Positions 1 to 6,979 are shown, counted from the first letter of the stretch. The stretch: 9,503 bases of DNA from JANOGU01 sp964602115 (GCA_964602115.1 CAZRQN010000113.1:1-9503); one strand, 5' to 3'. Made by a program: numbers and translations. Notes: a model not told the origin generated them from the letters alone.

Positions 1-1
1 G

Positions 2-73
2 CCCCTGGGCGGGGTCGAGCCCGCCGCCCCTCCCCCCAAACCGAAGGAGCGGCCCACTTCGGGCCGCGACTAA
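2..73 (+). CDS. possible C-terminal tail of an unidentified protein (partial)
   Basis: One plus-strand frame is open from the left edge to a TAA at 71-73 and would encode a Pro/Lys/Arg-rich tail ending in RPTSGRD. Such a tail is plausible for the end of a protein converging on the minus-strand regulator that stops at 109. With only 23 residues and no recognisable domain this cannot be proven, and another frame is also open here because of the high GC. The last codons coincide with the hairpin at 49-67. Treat it as a hint that the left edge may cut a gene. Confidence 0.22.
   Translation, partial: PLGGVEPAAPPPKPKERPTSGRD
49..67. terminator. GC-rich hairpin, possible terminator
   Basis: GCGGCCC (49-55) and GGGCCGC (61-67) form a perfect 7-bp stem around the loop ACTTC. 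It lies about 40 bases beyond the stop of the minus-strand regulator gene. Read on the minus strand it is followed by TCCTTCGGTTT, which is only mildly T-rich, so intrinsic termination is possible but weak. It may serve a plus-strand gene ending at 73 as well. Confidence 0.35.
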
Positions 74-89
74 GGGCGGGAGGGTGGGG
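74..89 (+). other. G-quadruplex-forming motif
   Basis: GGGCGGGAGGGTGGGG has four G-runs of at least three separated by single-base loops (C, A, T), the arrangement that gives the most stable quadruplexes. It sits in the gap between the hairpin at 49-67 and the stop codon of the minus-strand regulator at 109. The G-rich strand is the non-template strand for plus-strand transcription. A role in termination or polymerase pausing is inference. Confidence 0.5.
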
Positions 90-108
90 ACCTCGTGTCG
101 GAGGCGGG

Positions 109-813
109 TCATGCCTGTGCCGGCGGGTCAGGGAGTACGGCCATCTTTCGCATGTAACCCTTGAGCAGTCCGACCCGCCGGGGCCGGAAGGTCTCGCCGG
201 TCGTGGCGAGCGCGGCGATGCGGTCGATGCGGAAGGTCCGCCAGTCCTGGCGGAGGAGGCACCATGCCAGAAGGATCAGCCGACCCTCGATATAGCCGAT
301 GGTCAGGGGCAACACGCGGCGGGTGGTCTCGGCGCCGTCCTCCGCCCGATAGGCGAGGTCGAGCGCCTCCTCCGCCCAGCAGGCGGCGCGGATCGCGGCG
401 AGGTCGGCCGTCGGGGCGGGGTCGGGGTTGCGGCGCGAGACATAGCTGATCGCATGCGCGGCCTCTCGCTGCTGGCGTTCGGGCAGCGTGGCGATGATCT
501 TGGCCCGCGCCGTCTCCGCCGCCTGCGCCACCTCGCCGTCGCCGAGATTGCCGGCCAGCGCCAGGCCGATCAGCAGGGCCTCGATCTCGATGCGGGAGAA
601 GCTCTGCGGCGGCAGGGCCGGGTCTTCTTCCAGCGCATAGCCATAGCCGGCGGAGCCCTCGATCCGTGCCCCTGCGGCGCGCAGTGCAGCGATGTCGCGG
701 TAGAGCGAGCGGACGGAGACCTCGGTCTCCTCGGCCAGCCGGGCCGCAGTGACCGGCGCGGGCAAGGCGCGCAGCGCGTGCAGGAGGCGGAAGAGGCGGT
801 CGGTGCGGGCCAT
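109..813 (-). CDS. YafY-type HTH/WYL-domain transcriptional regulator
   Basis: A 234-aa cytoplasmic DNA-binding protein. Residues about 5-55 form a winged helix-turn-helix of the HTH_11 type (AARLAEETEVSVRSLYRDI, followed by a GYGY wing). Residues about 135-205 resemble a WYL domain (LDLAYRAEDG..., then WRTFRIDRI). WYL domains are known ligand-sensing modules, and this domain order and length are typical of YafY-like regulators. The start is set at the ATG at 813 because the family begins MxRxDRLFRLL; a GTG at 858 in the same frame would add 15 residues with no family match. The gene is divergent from the glutathione S-transferase gene with 74 bases between the starts, so that gene is the natural candidate target. 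The ligand cannot be told from sequence. Confidence 0.92.
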   Translation of the reverse strand: MARTDRLFRLLHALRALPAPVTAARLAEETEVSVRSLYRDIAALRAAGARIEGSAGYGYALEEDPALPPQSFSRIEIEALLIGLALAGNLGDGEVAQAAETARAKIIATLPERQQREAAHAISYVSRRNPDPAPTADLAAIRAACWAEEALDLAYRAEDGAETTRRVLPLTIGYIEGRLILLAWCLLRQDWRTFRIDRIAALATTGETFRPRRVGLLKGYMRKMAVLPDPPAQA

Positions 814-839
814 GCTGACGGAAACTGGCAGGAGAGCCG

Positions 840-873
840 CACCATACCGCCCCGGCACCCAGACACCATCCCG
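840..873. promoter_or_regulatory. direct repeat CACCATnCCG in divergent intergenic region
   Basis: CACCATACCG (840-849) and CACCATCCCG (864-873) are direct repeats with one mismatch, 24 bases apart. They fill most of the 74-base gap between the WYL regulator and the glutathione S-transferase gene. They could be binding half-sites for the regulator; this is inference only. The S-transferase ribosome-binding site AAAGGA (874-879) follows directly. Confidence 0.3.
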
Positions 874-887
874 AAAGGACCCTGCCG

Positions 888-1502
888 ATGCTGACCCTGT
901 TCCATGCCCCGTTCTCCCGCTCCTCGCGGGTCATTGCGCTCCTGCACGCCCTGGGCGCCATGGACCGGGTGGAGGTGCGTCCGGTCTCCGTCCGCCGCCA
1001 GGACGGCAGCGGGGCGCCCGACCCGGCCAATCCCCATCCCGAGGGCAAGGTGCCCTATCTCCTCGATGGCGGGGCCGCTGTCTGGGAATCCCCTGCCGTC
1101 ATCCTCCACCTGACCGACCGCTTCCCCGGGGCCGGCCTGGGCTTCGGCCCCGACGATCCGCTGCGGGGCACCTATGTCTCCTGGCTCGTGTGGTACGGCA
1201 CGGTGATGGAGCCGGTGATGATCCTCGAAGCCGCAGGCCTCCGTCACCCGTTGACGACGGCGGCGATCCGGGGAATGCCCGAGGCATTGGCGCGGCTGAC
1301 GGCGGCGCTGGAGCGCGGGCCCTGGATCATGGGCGGGCGCTATACGGCGGTGGACCTGCTGCTCGCCTCGGCCTTTCTCTTCTACCGCGCCCCGCTGACC
1401 GACCATCCGGCGGTGCGCGACTGGGTGGCGCGCTGCGGGGCGCAGCCCTGCCTCGCGGCGGCGCGGGCCTATGACGAGGGGCTGATGGCGCCTGCGGCCT
1501 GA
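888..1502 (+). CDS. glutathione S-transferase family protein
   Basis: A 204-aa soluble protein of typical GST length. The N-terminal thioredoxin-like half (residues 1-80) starts with a beta strand and the FHAPFSRSSRV segment, where a Ser would sit at the glutathione-activating position. It has the cis-proline motif KVPYL (54-58) and the ES pair of the glutathione-binding site at 67-68 (WESPAVILHL). The all-helical C-terminal half contains TAVDLLLAS (153-161), the conserved N-capping-box region with Asp156. The start is supported by AAAGGA at 874-879. The gene is divergent from a WYL regulator and is followed by a GC-rich hairpin at 1511-1533. Substrate and reaction cannot be assigned: bacterial GSTs include detoxifying transferases, dehalogenases, isomerases and structural homologues. 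Confidence 0.92.
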   Translation: MLTLFHAPFSRSSRVIALLHALGAMDRVEVRPVSVRRQDGSGAPDPANPHPEGKVPYLLDGGAAVWESPAVILHLTDRFPGAGLGFGPDDPLRGTYVSWLVWYGTVMEPVMILEAAGLRHPLTTAAIRGMPEALARLTAALERGPWIMGGRYTAVDLLLASAFLFYRAPLTDHPAVRDWVARCGAQPCLAAARAYDEGLMAPAA

Positions 1503-1510
1503 CAGGCCGG

Positions 1511-1533
1511 GGGCGGTCCGGACCGGGCCGCCC
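1511..1533 (+). terminator. GC-rich hairpin after the GST gene
   Basis: GGGCGGTCC (1511-1519) pairs with GGGCCGCCC (1525-1533) around the loop GGACC, with one G-U pair. It starts 9 bases after the GST stop codon. Only TT follows before a C-run, so it is not a classical rho-independent terminator; it may stabilise the 3' end or help rho-dependent termination. Confidence 0.4.
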
Positions 1534-1562
1534 TTCCCCTGCGCCGGCCTTTGCGCTAAGCC
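1534..1562 (+). promoter_or_regulatory. weak promoter-like pair upstream of pheT
   Basis: TTCCCC (1534-1539) and TAAGCC (1557-1562) are separated by 17 bases and could act as -35 and -10 elements. The match to consensus is poor. The pheT ribosome-binding site GGAGG (1576-1580) and start at 1588 follow at a suitable distance. Confidence 0.25.
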
Positions 1563-1587
1563 CCCGGCCCGGAACGGAGGCGCTGCG

Positions 1588-4132
1588 ATGAAGTTCACGC
1601 TGGACTGGCTCAGGGACCATCTCGACACCACGGCATCCCTTGCCGAGATCAGCGAGGCGCTGACCGACCTTGGCCACGAGGTCGAGGGGATCGAGGACCC
1701 GGCGGCAAAGCTCGGCGCCTTCCGCATCGCCCGGGTGATCGAGGCGGTGCAGCACCCCAATGCCGACCGGCTGCGGGTCTGCCGGGTGGAGACCTATCCG
1801 GGCGGCCCCGGCACTGCGCCGATCGAGGTGCAGGTGGTCTGCGGTGCGCCCAATGCCCGCACGGGCCTGGTCGGTGTCTTCGCCCCGCCGGGCACCCATG
1901 TGCCGGGCACCGGCGTCGATCTCAAGCCCGGGGTGATCCGGGGCGTCGAGTCGAACGGCATGCTGTGCTCCGAACGCGAGCTGATGCTGTCGGAGGATCA
2001 TGACGGCATCATCGAACTGCCCGAGGATGCGCCGCTGGGCGCGCGGTTCATCGACTGGCGCGGCCTTGCCGATCCGGTGATCGAGGTGAAGATCACCCCC
2101 AACCGGCCCGACGCGCTGGGGGTGCGGGGGATCGCCCGCGACCTGGCCGCGCGCGGCCTCGGCAAGCTGAAGCCGCAGGACGAGAGCCCTGTCGAAGGCC
2201 GCTTCCCCTGCCCGGTGGCGGTGCGCATCGATCCGGAGCTGAAGGCGAAGGGCTGCCCGCATTTCGCCGTCCGCCTCATCCGGGGCGTGCGCAACGGCCC
2301 GTCTCCCGCATGGCTGCAGGCGCGGCTGAAGGCGATCGGGCTGCGGCCGATCTCGGCGCTGGTCGATATCACCAACTTCTTCACCATCGGCCTCTCGCGG
2401 CCGCTGCACGTCTTCGACGCCGCCAAGGTGGCGGGCGACCTGCGCATCCATCCGGCCGGGGGCGGCGAGGAGCTGCTGGCGCTGGACGGCAAGACCTACC
2501 GGCTGGCGCCGGGGCAGATGCTGATCTCCGACGATCACGGGCCGGAGAGCCTCGCCGGGATCATGGGCGGCGAGCTGTCGGGGGTGACGGAGACCACCAC
2601 CGATGTGATCGTCGAAAGCGCCTATTGGGATCCGATCACCATCGCCGCCACCGGGCGGGCGCTGAAAATCTCCTCCGACGCCCGCTATCGCTTCGAGCGC
2701 GGCATCGACCCGGCCTTCACCCGGCCGGGGCTGGAAATGGCGACGCGGATGATCCTCGATCTCTGCGGCGGCGAGGCCTCGACCGTGGCCGAGGACGGCG
2801 CGGCGCTGGATACCACCCGCCACTACCGTTTCGACGCGGCGCGGGCGGAGCGGCTGGTGGGCATGGCGATCCCCGAGGCGGCGCAGCGCGTGGCGCTGAC
2901 CGCGCTCGGCTTCAAGGTCGAGGGCAACCGGGTGAAGCCGCCGAGCTGGCGGCCGGATGTGCAGGGCGAGGCCGACATCGTCGAGGAGGTCGCCCGCCTC
3001 GCCTCGCTGGCGAAGCTGCAGGGCGTGCCGATGGCGCGCGCCGTGCCCGGCGTGCCGAGGCCGATCCTGACCGAGGCGCAGCGGCGCGAGCGGGCGGTGC
3101 GGCGGGTGCTGGCCGGGCTCGGCTACAACGAATGCGTGACCTACAGCTTCATCCCGGAAGCGGCCGCAGCGGCCTTCGGCGGCGGCAGCGAGGCGGTGCG
3201 GGTGGAGAACCCGATCTCGTCGGAGATGACGCATCTGCGGCCGGACCTGCTGCCCGGACTGCTGGCCGCCGCCGCACGCAATCAGGCGCGCGGGTTCATG
3301 GACCTGGCGCTGTTCGAGGTCGGGCCGGTGTTCGCCGGTGGCGAGCCCGGCGAGCAGGAGGTTCAGGCGGCCGCTCTTCTCGAGGTACTGCATGAAGCGT
3401 GTCTGCGCGTCCATCAGCTGCGGCGCGATGCGCCCGGTGACCGACAGCACCTGGGTCTGGAAGACGTTGTCGCGCAGCACGAGGGCGGCGACCTCGTCCN
3501 NNNNNNNNNTCGGCGATGCGGCCGGGCGCGATCCGCATGGCTCGCGCCGTCCGGTCGATGTCTTCGATGCCAAGGCCGATGCCGAGGCGGCGCTGGCGGC
3601 CCTCGGCGCCCCGGCGCGGGCGCAGGTCGGGCGTGGCGCGGCCGGCTGGTGGCATCCGGGCCGCTCCGGCGTGATCGGGCTGGGGCCGGTGCGGATGGCG
3701 GCCTTCGGGGCACTGCACCCGCGCGTGCTGGCCGCCTTCGGGATCAAGGGTCCGGCGGTGGCTCTGACCCTGTGGCCGGCCGCAGTGCCGGCGCCCAAGG
3801 TCAAGTCGCCCACGCGGCCGGCGCTGGTCCTGTCCGACTATCAGGCGGTGGAGCGGGACTTTGCCTTTGTCGTCGATGCCAGGGTGGAGGCGGCGGCGGC
3901 GGTGAATGCCGCGCAGGGCGCCGACAAGGCGCTGATCGCCGGGGTGCGTGTCTTCGACCAGTTCGCGGGCGAGAAGGCCGAGGCGCAGATGGGGGCGGGC
4001 AAGAAGTCCATCGCCCTGACCGTACGCCTGCAACCCAGCGCCGGCACCCTGACCGAGGCCGAGATCGACGCGGTGTCGAAGAAGGTTATCGAGAAAGTGA
4101 TGAAGGCCACCGGCGGCACGCTGCGCGCCTGA
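1588..4132 (+). CDS. pheT: phenylalanyl-tRNA synthetase beta subunit, interrupted by an assembly fault
   Basis: Beta chain of the cytoplasmic (alpha-beta)2 phenylalanyl-tRNA synthetase, which charges tRNA-Phe. The N-terminal part reads cleanly to Gln590 (3357). It has the bacterial start MKFTLDWLRDHL, an EMAP-like tRNA-binding domain (about 40-150, with CGAPNA at 85-90 and GMLCSERE at 124-131), the B3/B4 region (RYRFERGID near 366-374), then B5. The C-terminal part resumes in another frame at 3512 (PHGSRRPVDVFDAKADAE) and ends with the ferredoxin-fold anticodon-binding domain (VERDFAFVVD to the TGA at 4130-4132). Between them lie 142 bases that do not belong, plus 10 Ns. From the family pattern roughly 10-20 true residues are missing, which would give a normal length near 800 aa. 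GGAGG at 1576-1580 supports the start. The alpha subunit gene pheS is not in the window. Confidence 0.96.
3358..3499 (-). other. foreign segment: antisense fragment of NAD-specific glutamate dehydrogenase gene (likely misassembly)
   Basis: Read on the minus strand these bases encode DEVAALVLRDNVFQTQ, then VLSVTGRIAPQLMDAQTRF and MQYLEKSGRLN. That pattern matches a stretch in the C-terminal part of the large (about 180 kDa) bacterial NAD-glutamate dehydrogenases (TDEVAxLVLRDNYxQTQAL ... LExxGRLNRxLEFLP). Homology stops near GRLN, just where PheT (GGEPGEQ) begins on the other strand, so the junction lies within about 10 bases of 3358. The other side ends at the N-run. Nothing of the rest of that gene is present. 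A contig end carrying a chimeric tail is the simplest explanation; a true inverted insertion in an essential gene is unlikely. Confidence 0.78.
3500..3509. other. 10-N scaffold gap inside pheT
   Basis: Ten Ns separate the foreign segment at 3358-3499 from true pheT sequence that resumes at 3510. Its length is the same as the second gap in glyA, which suggests a fixed filler rather than a measured distance. Confidence 0.98.
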
Positions 4133-4161
4133 TCCCCGCGCTTCAGGCCGTTTGCGTGCCG
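4114..4161. terminator. nested inverted repeat spanning both convergent stop codons
   Basis: The outer arms CGGCACGC (4114-4121) and GCGTGCCG (4154-4161) are perfect complements. So are the inner arms GCCTGA (4127-4132) and TCAGGC (4143-4148), around a 10-base loop. The inner arms contain the TGA of pheT and the reverse-complement TGA of the hydrolase gene. The structure is symmetrical, so it can form in either transcript and may end both genes. There is no good T-run on either side. Confidence 0.45.
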
Positions 4162-4925
4162 GTGAGGAAGACCTCGACCGTCTCGGCGAAGGCCTTGGGC
4201 TGGTCGGCATGCAGCCAGTGGCCGGCGTCGGGCAACCGGGCAAAGCGGGCATGGGGGAAAAGCGCGCGGATCGTGTCGCGGTGCTCCGGCAGGACGTAGC
4301 TCGATTGCTCCCCGGAGAGGAACAGCGTGCGCCCCTCGAAACGGCCCTGCGTCTGCGGCCAGCCGACGATCTGCGGCATATAGGCCTCCAGCACATCGAG
4401 GTTGAGCTTCCAGCGCGGCGGTTCGGCGCGCAGGTCCAGCGACTGGAGGAAGAAGGCGCGCAGGGCCGGATCGGGCTCCAGTAGCGCCATCCTGCGGTCC
4501 ACCTCGGCCCGCGTCAGGGGCGGCGACAGGTCCAGCGCCCGCATGGCGGCGATATGGCGGGTGTTGTCGTGGGTATAGGCCACCGGGGCGATGTCGGCGA
4601 CGATCAGCCGGTCCACCAGCCCCGGATGCGCAAGCGCCAGGGTCATCACCGCCTTGCCGCCCATCGAATGGCCGAGCACATCCATCGCCCGCCCCTCGGC
4701 CTCGATCACCGCAGCAAGGTCGGCGGCCATGTCGGCATAGGAATGGCTGGGGAACCAGGGGCTGTCGCCATGGTTGCGCAGGTCCACCGTCACCACGTCT
4801 CGGCCGGCGGAGAGGGTGCGGGCATGGCCGACCCAGTTGCGGGCCGAGCCGAAAAGGCCGTGCACGATCAGCAAGGCCGGCTGGCCGGAGGGGGTGCGGG
4901 CGGGAAAGCGGGCGGTTTCAAGCAT
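4143..4925 (-). CDS. alpha/beta hydrolase, YbfF-like esterase
   Basis: A 260-aa soluble alpha/beta-fold hydrolase. It has the oxyanion-hole segment HGLFGSARNW (22-31), VDLRNHGDSP (47-56), the nucleophile elbow GHSMGGK with Ser87, DIAPV at 111-115, and the C-terminal catalytic-His motif AGHWLHADQP with His236. These segments and the IVGW/SYV stretches closely follow E. coli YbfF, an esterase active on short acyl esters and acyl-CoA in vitro. The acid of the triad is not certain; Asp111 is a candidate. No signal peptide is seen. The gene converges on pheT with a 10-base gap and is divergent from the small membrane protein gene at 5015. The ribosome-binding site is poor (CGGGGC just before the ATG). 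The physiological substrate is unknown. Confidence 0.93.
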   Translation of the reverse strand: MLETARFPARTPSGQPALLIVHGLFGSARNWVGHARTLSAGRDVVTVDLRNHGDSPWFPSHSYADMAADLAAVIEAEGRAMDVLGHSMGGKAVMTLALAHPGLVDRLIVADIAPVAYTHDNTRHIAAMRALDLSPPLTRAEVDRRMALLEPDPALRAFFLQSLDLRAEPPRWKLNLDVLEAYMPQIVGWPQTQGRFEGRTLFLSGEQSSYVLPEHRDTIRALFPHARFARLPDAGHWLHADQPKAFAETVEVFLTGTQTA

Positions 4926-4965
4926 GCCCCGGGAATAGGCGGTCCGCCGCGATGGTTCCAGCCCG

Positions 4966-4994
4966 TTGTCGGTCCTGCCGCCGCCGCCTATTGT
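4966..4994 (+). promoter_or_regulatory. promoter-like -35/-10 for the 5015 gene
   Basis: TTGTCG (4966-4971) and TATTGT (4989-4994) are 17 bases apart, a good sigma-70-type arrangement. Transcription would start near 5001, ahead of GGGAGG (5004-5009) and the ATG at 5015. The -10 lies in the arm CCGCCTATT (4984-4992) of an inverted repeat whose other arm, AATAGGCGG (4934-4942), gives a matching -10-like element facing the hydrolase gene. Confidence 0.45.
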
Positions 4995-5014
4995 CGCGGC
5001 AACGGGAGGCGGCG

Positions 5015-5386
5015 ATGGGCGCGATGTCGATCCAGCAGATGGCGGACCGCGTGGCGGCGCTGATGGAGGAGCGGCTGTCGCTCCGGGGCCAGGGCCTGGC
5101 GGCCAAGCTGGCGCGGGGCGGGCGGCGCCTTCCGCGCCAGGTCCGCGAGGCGGCGTCGCGGCTGGCGGATGCGGCGGCGAAAGCGCCCAACCCGAAGCTG
5201 CTCGTGCAACTGGACGAGGCGCGGGTGGCGGCGGACTTCGACCTTTGCCTGCGCCATCTCAATGGCGTCAGCCGGTGGGAGCGCCGCAAGGCTGCGCTTC
5301 TGTCCGTGGCCGGGTCGATCGCCATCAGCCTGGTGGCTGTTGCGCTTCTGGCGGTGGCCTTCGCCTATTGGCGCGGGCTGATCTGA
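5015..5386 (+). CDS. small single-pass membrane protein of unknown function
   Basis: A 123-aa protein without a recognised named domain. Residues 1-90 are charged and probably helical, with PNPKLLVQLDEARVAADFD at 59-77. Residues about 94-117 are a hydrophobic membrane segment (LLSVAGSIAISLVAVALLAV) followed by YWRGLI at the C-terminus. This suggests a tail-anchored protein with its N-terminal part in the cytoplasm. The start at 5015 has GGGAGG 5 bases upstream; an internal ATG at 5024 is too far from that site, and the in-frame upstream ATG at 4952 lies before the likely promoter. The last 22 bases overlap the end of the convergent DUF817 gene. Base composition matches its neighbours. I recall similar proteins in Rhodobacterales but no function. 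Confidence 0.8.
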   Translation: MGAMSIQQMADRVAALMEERLSLRGQGLAAKLARGGRRLPRQVREAASRLADAAAKAPNPKLLVQLDEARVAADFDLCLRHLNGVSRWERRKAALLSVAGSIAISLVAVALLAVAFAYWRGLI

Positions 5387-6234
5387 CCGCCCGGCAGCGC
5401 GCGGGAGTGCAGCGCCCGGCGCGTCACCAGCGTGACGGTGACGAAGGCGACGTAGAGCAGCAGGTACCACGATCCGAGCTTGGCGAAGCTGACCCACTGG
5501 CCCGGGCGCTGGCCGGCGTAAAGCCAGGTTCCGGTGGCGGTGCCGAGGTTTTCGGCCACCCAGAGCGCCAGGCTGGACAGGAAGGCCGCCAGCGGCAGGG
5601 GCATCCAGCGGTCGGCGTGGTCCACGCGGAACCAGATGCGGGTGCGCGCGTAAAGAGCCACGGTCGCGGCAAAGAGCGCGAGGCGGATGTCGGGCAGGAA
5701 GTGGTGGGCGAAGAAATTGGCATAGATCGCCGCCGCCAGCAGCATGGTCAGGGCGAAGGGCGGATAGGGGGCAAAGCGCATGTCGAAGATGCGGATCACC
5801 CGCGCCATGTAGCTGCCCACCGCCGCATACATGAAGCCCGAGAACAGCGGCACGCCCATCAGCTTGAACAGGCCCGGCTCGGGATAGGACCAGCTACCGG
5901 CATGGACCTTGAACCATTCCATCGCCGTGCCGGTGAGGTGGAAGAGCAGGATCACCCGCGCCTCCTCCCAGGTCTCCAGCCGGTAGCGCAGGAACAGCGC
6001 CTGCATGGCAAGGGCGAGAGCAAAGAGCGCGTCATAGCGGTGCAGGGCCCAGTCCGCATGCCAGGCGAGCTTGCTTGCCACGATGGCAAGCAGCAGCAGC
6101 CCGCCGAACAGGCAGGCCCAGCCCTGTTTCAGGACGAAGAGGACCGGCTCCACCGCCCAGGCCGGCAGCCGGCGGCGCGCCCAGTCGCCGAGGCGGTGTT
6201 CGAGGCCCCTGGTCGTCTCTCTGCCGCCCTGCAT
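5365..6234 (-). CDS. DUF817 (YoaT-like) integral membrane protein
   Basis: A 289-aa polytopic membrane protein of uncharacterised family DUF817. The family pattern is clear: LETWEEARVILLFHLTGTAME (86-106), SWSYPEP (114-120), GVPLFSGFMYAAVGSYMAR (127-145), YANFFAHHFLPD (171-182, with the His pair 177-178), ENLGTATGTWLY (228-239) and AKLGSWYLLL (251-260). About seven hydrophobic segments are spaced along it. The start is the ATG at 6234, preceded by GAGGGCGGG and a promoter-like pair. An in-frame ATG at 6285 would add 17 residues without family match and would lie within that promoter. The gene is divergent from the TetR gene (133 bases) and overlaps the convergent 123-aa gene by 22 bases. No function is established for the family. 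Confidence 0.9.
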   Translation of the reverse strand: MQGGRETTRGLEHRLGDWARRRLPAWAVEPVLFVLKQGWACLFGGLLLLAIVASKLAWHADWALHRYDALFALALAMQALFLRYRLETWEEARVILLFHLTGTAMEWFKVHAGSWSYPEPGLFKLMGVPLFSGFMYAAVGSYMARVIRIFDMRFAPYPPFALTMLLAAAIYANFFAHHFLPDIRLALFAATVALYARTRIWFRVDHADRWMPLPLAAFLSSLALWVAENLGTATGTWLYAGQRPGQWVSFAKLGSWYLLLYVAFVTVTLVTRRALHSRALPGGQISPRQ

Positions 6235-6257
6235 TCCCGCCCTCTGCGCCCCGCGCC

Positions 6258-6285
6258 ACCCTAGCGCCCCCGGCGGCGGCGCCAA
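6258..6285 (-). promoter_or_regulatory. promoter-like -35/-10 for the DUF817 gene
   Basis: On the minus strand TTGGCG (6285-6280) and TAGGGT (6263-6258) are separated by 16 bases. Transcription would begin near 6251, 17 bases before the ATG at 6234. TAGGGT-type -10 elements are common in GC-rich alphaproteobacteria. Confidence 0.42.
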
Positions 6286-6346
6286 GACGGGTTCCGCCGG
6301 CGACGGCCGGGCCGGGCTTGCCCCGGGCGGCCGGGAATGTCATGCG

Positions 6347-6359
6347 TGAACGCGGTTCA
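6347..6359. promoter_or_regulatory. TetR-type operator, site A (TGAACGCGGTTCA)
   Basis: This perfect inverted repeat has arms TGAAC and GTTCA and spacer GCG. It ends 8 bases before the TetR start codon and partly overlaps its ribosome-binding region (AAGGGGG, 6359-6365). Three more copies with the same arms lie after this gene. Autorepression through this site is the likely reading. Confidence 0.75.
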
Positions 6360-6367
6360 AGGGGGCG

Positions 6368-6979
6368 ATGATGAGCAGGACCGAAGAGCGCCGCGCCGGT
6401 CTGCGCGACACGCTGGTGGCGCTGGCCGAGGCGCAGATCGAGCGCGGCGGGGTGGCCAGCCTCAAGGCCCGCGACCTGGCGCGCGAGGCGGGTTGTGCGG
6501 TGGGGGCGATCTACAACGTCTTTGCCGACATGACGGCGCTGGTCATGGCGGTGAACGGCCGCACCTTCCTGCGCATCGGCCAGACAGTGACCGGCGCTGT
6601 CGAGGGCCATGGGACCGAGCCGCCGGAGCGGCGGCTGATCCTGCTGTCGCTGGCCTATCTCGACTTCGCCGATGCCAACCACAACCTGTGGCGGGCGCTG
6701 TTCGACCTGGACCTGCCGGACGATGCCCAGGTGCCGGACTGGTACCGGGCCGGGCTTTCGGCGCTCTTCGGCCATATCGCCCTGCCGGTCTCGCAGCTTT
6801 TCCCGCATCTTGCCGGGCGGGATCTGGAGCTGATGGTGCGGGCGCTGTTCTCCTCCGTCCACGGCATGGTGCTGCTCGGCCTGCAGAACCGCATCTCCGG
6901 CGTCCCGCGCGCCAACATCCGCGCCATGATCGAAACGGTGCTGACCCGGCTGGCGACAGGACGTGACGTCACTTCGTGA
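6368..6979 (+). CDS. TetR/AcrR-family transcriptional repressor
   Basis: A 203-aa protein of normal TetR length. The N-terminal DNA-binding domain spans about residues 10-58 and includes the helix-turn-helix SLKARDLAREAGCAVGAIYN (31-50), then VFADMTALV. The C-terminal ligand and dimerisation region includes AYLDFADANHNLWRALFD, which resembles the WHG-type (TetR_C_33) class. Tandem ATGs at 6368 and 6371 make the exact start uncertain by one residue; AAGGGGG precedes them. Operator A lies just upstream, and the stop codon TGA (6977-6979) lies inside operator B. The next gene, for a PspA/IM30 protein, is preceded by two further copies of the same palindrome, so this protein probably represses itself and that unit. 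The inducer is unknown. Confidence 0.93.
   Translation: MMSRTEERRAGLRDTLVALAEAQIERGGVASLKARDLAREAGCAVGAIYNVFADMTALVMAVNGRTFLRIGQTVTGAVEGHGTEPPERRLILLSLAYLDFADANHNLWRALFDLDLPDDAQVPDWYRAGLSALFGHIALPVSQLFPHLAGRDLELMVRALFSSVHGMVLLGLQNRISGVPRANIRAMIETVLTRLATGRDVTS

Noticed and set aside
3338..3511. Programmed frameshift, intein or true insertion in pheT
   Set aside because: The inserted bases encode another protein's fragment in antisense and end at an N-run. No slippery site or intein motif is seen, and pheT is essential. Misassembly explains everything.
1327..3813. Very long minus-strand open frame antisense to pheT
   Set aside because: It is a GC-rich shadow of pheT: its residues are low-complexity His/Arg/Gly/Pro and match no family, except in the 142-base foreign insert, where a true glutamate dehydrogenase fragment happens to share the frame.
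4952..5014. Upstream ATG for the 123-aa membrane protein
   Set aside because: The extra 21 residues are Arg/Cys-rich with no resemblance to a protein start, and the region contains the likely promoter. The ATG at 5015 has a good ribosome-binding site.
4966..6264. Long plus-strand open frame across the small membrane protein and antisense to DUF817
   Set aside because: Composition is typical of antisense frames (Arg/Gly/Pro/His-rich), while the DUF817 frame on the other strand has clear family motifs and membrane segments.
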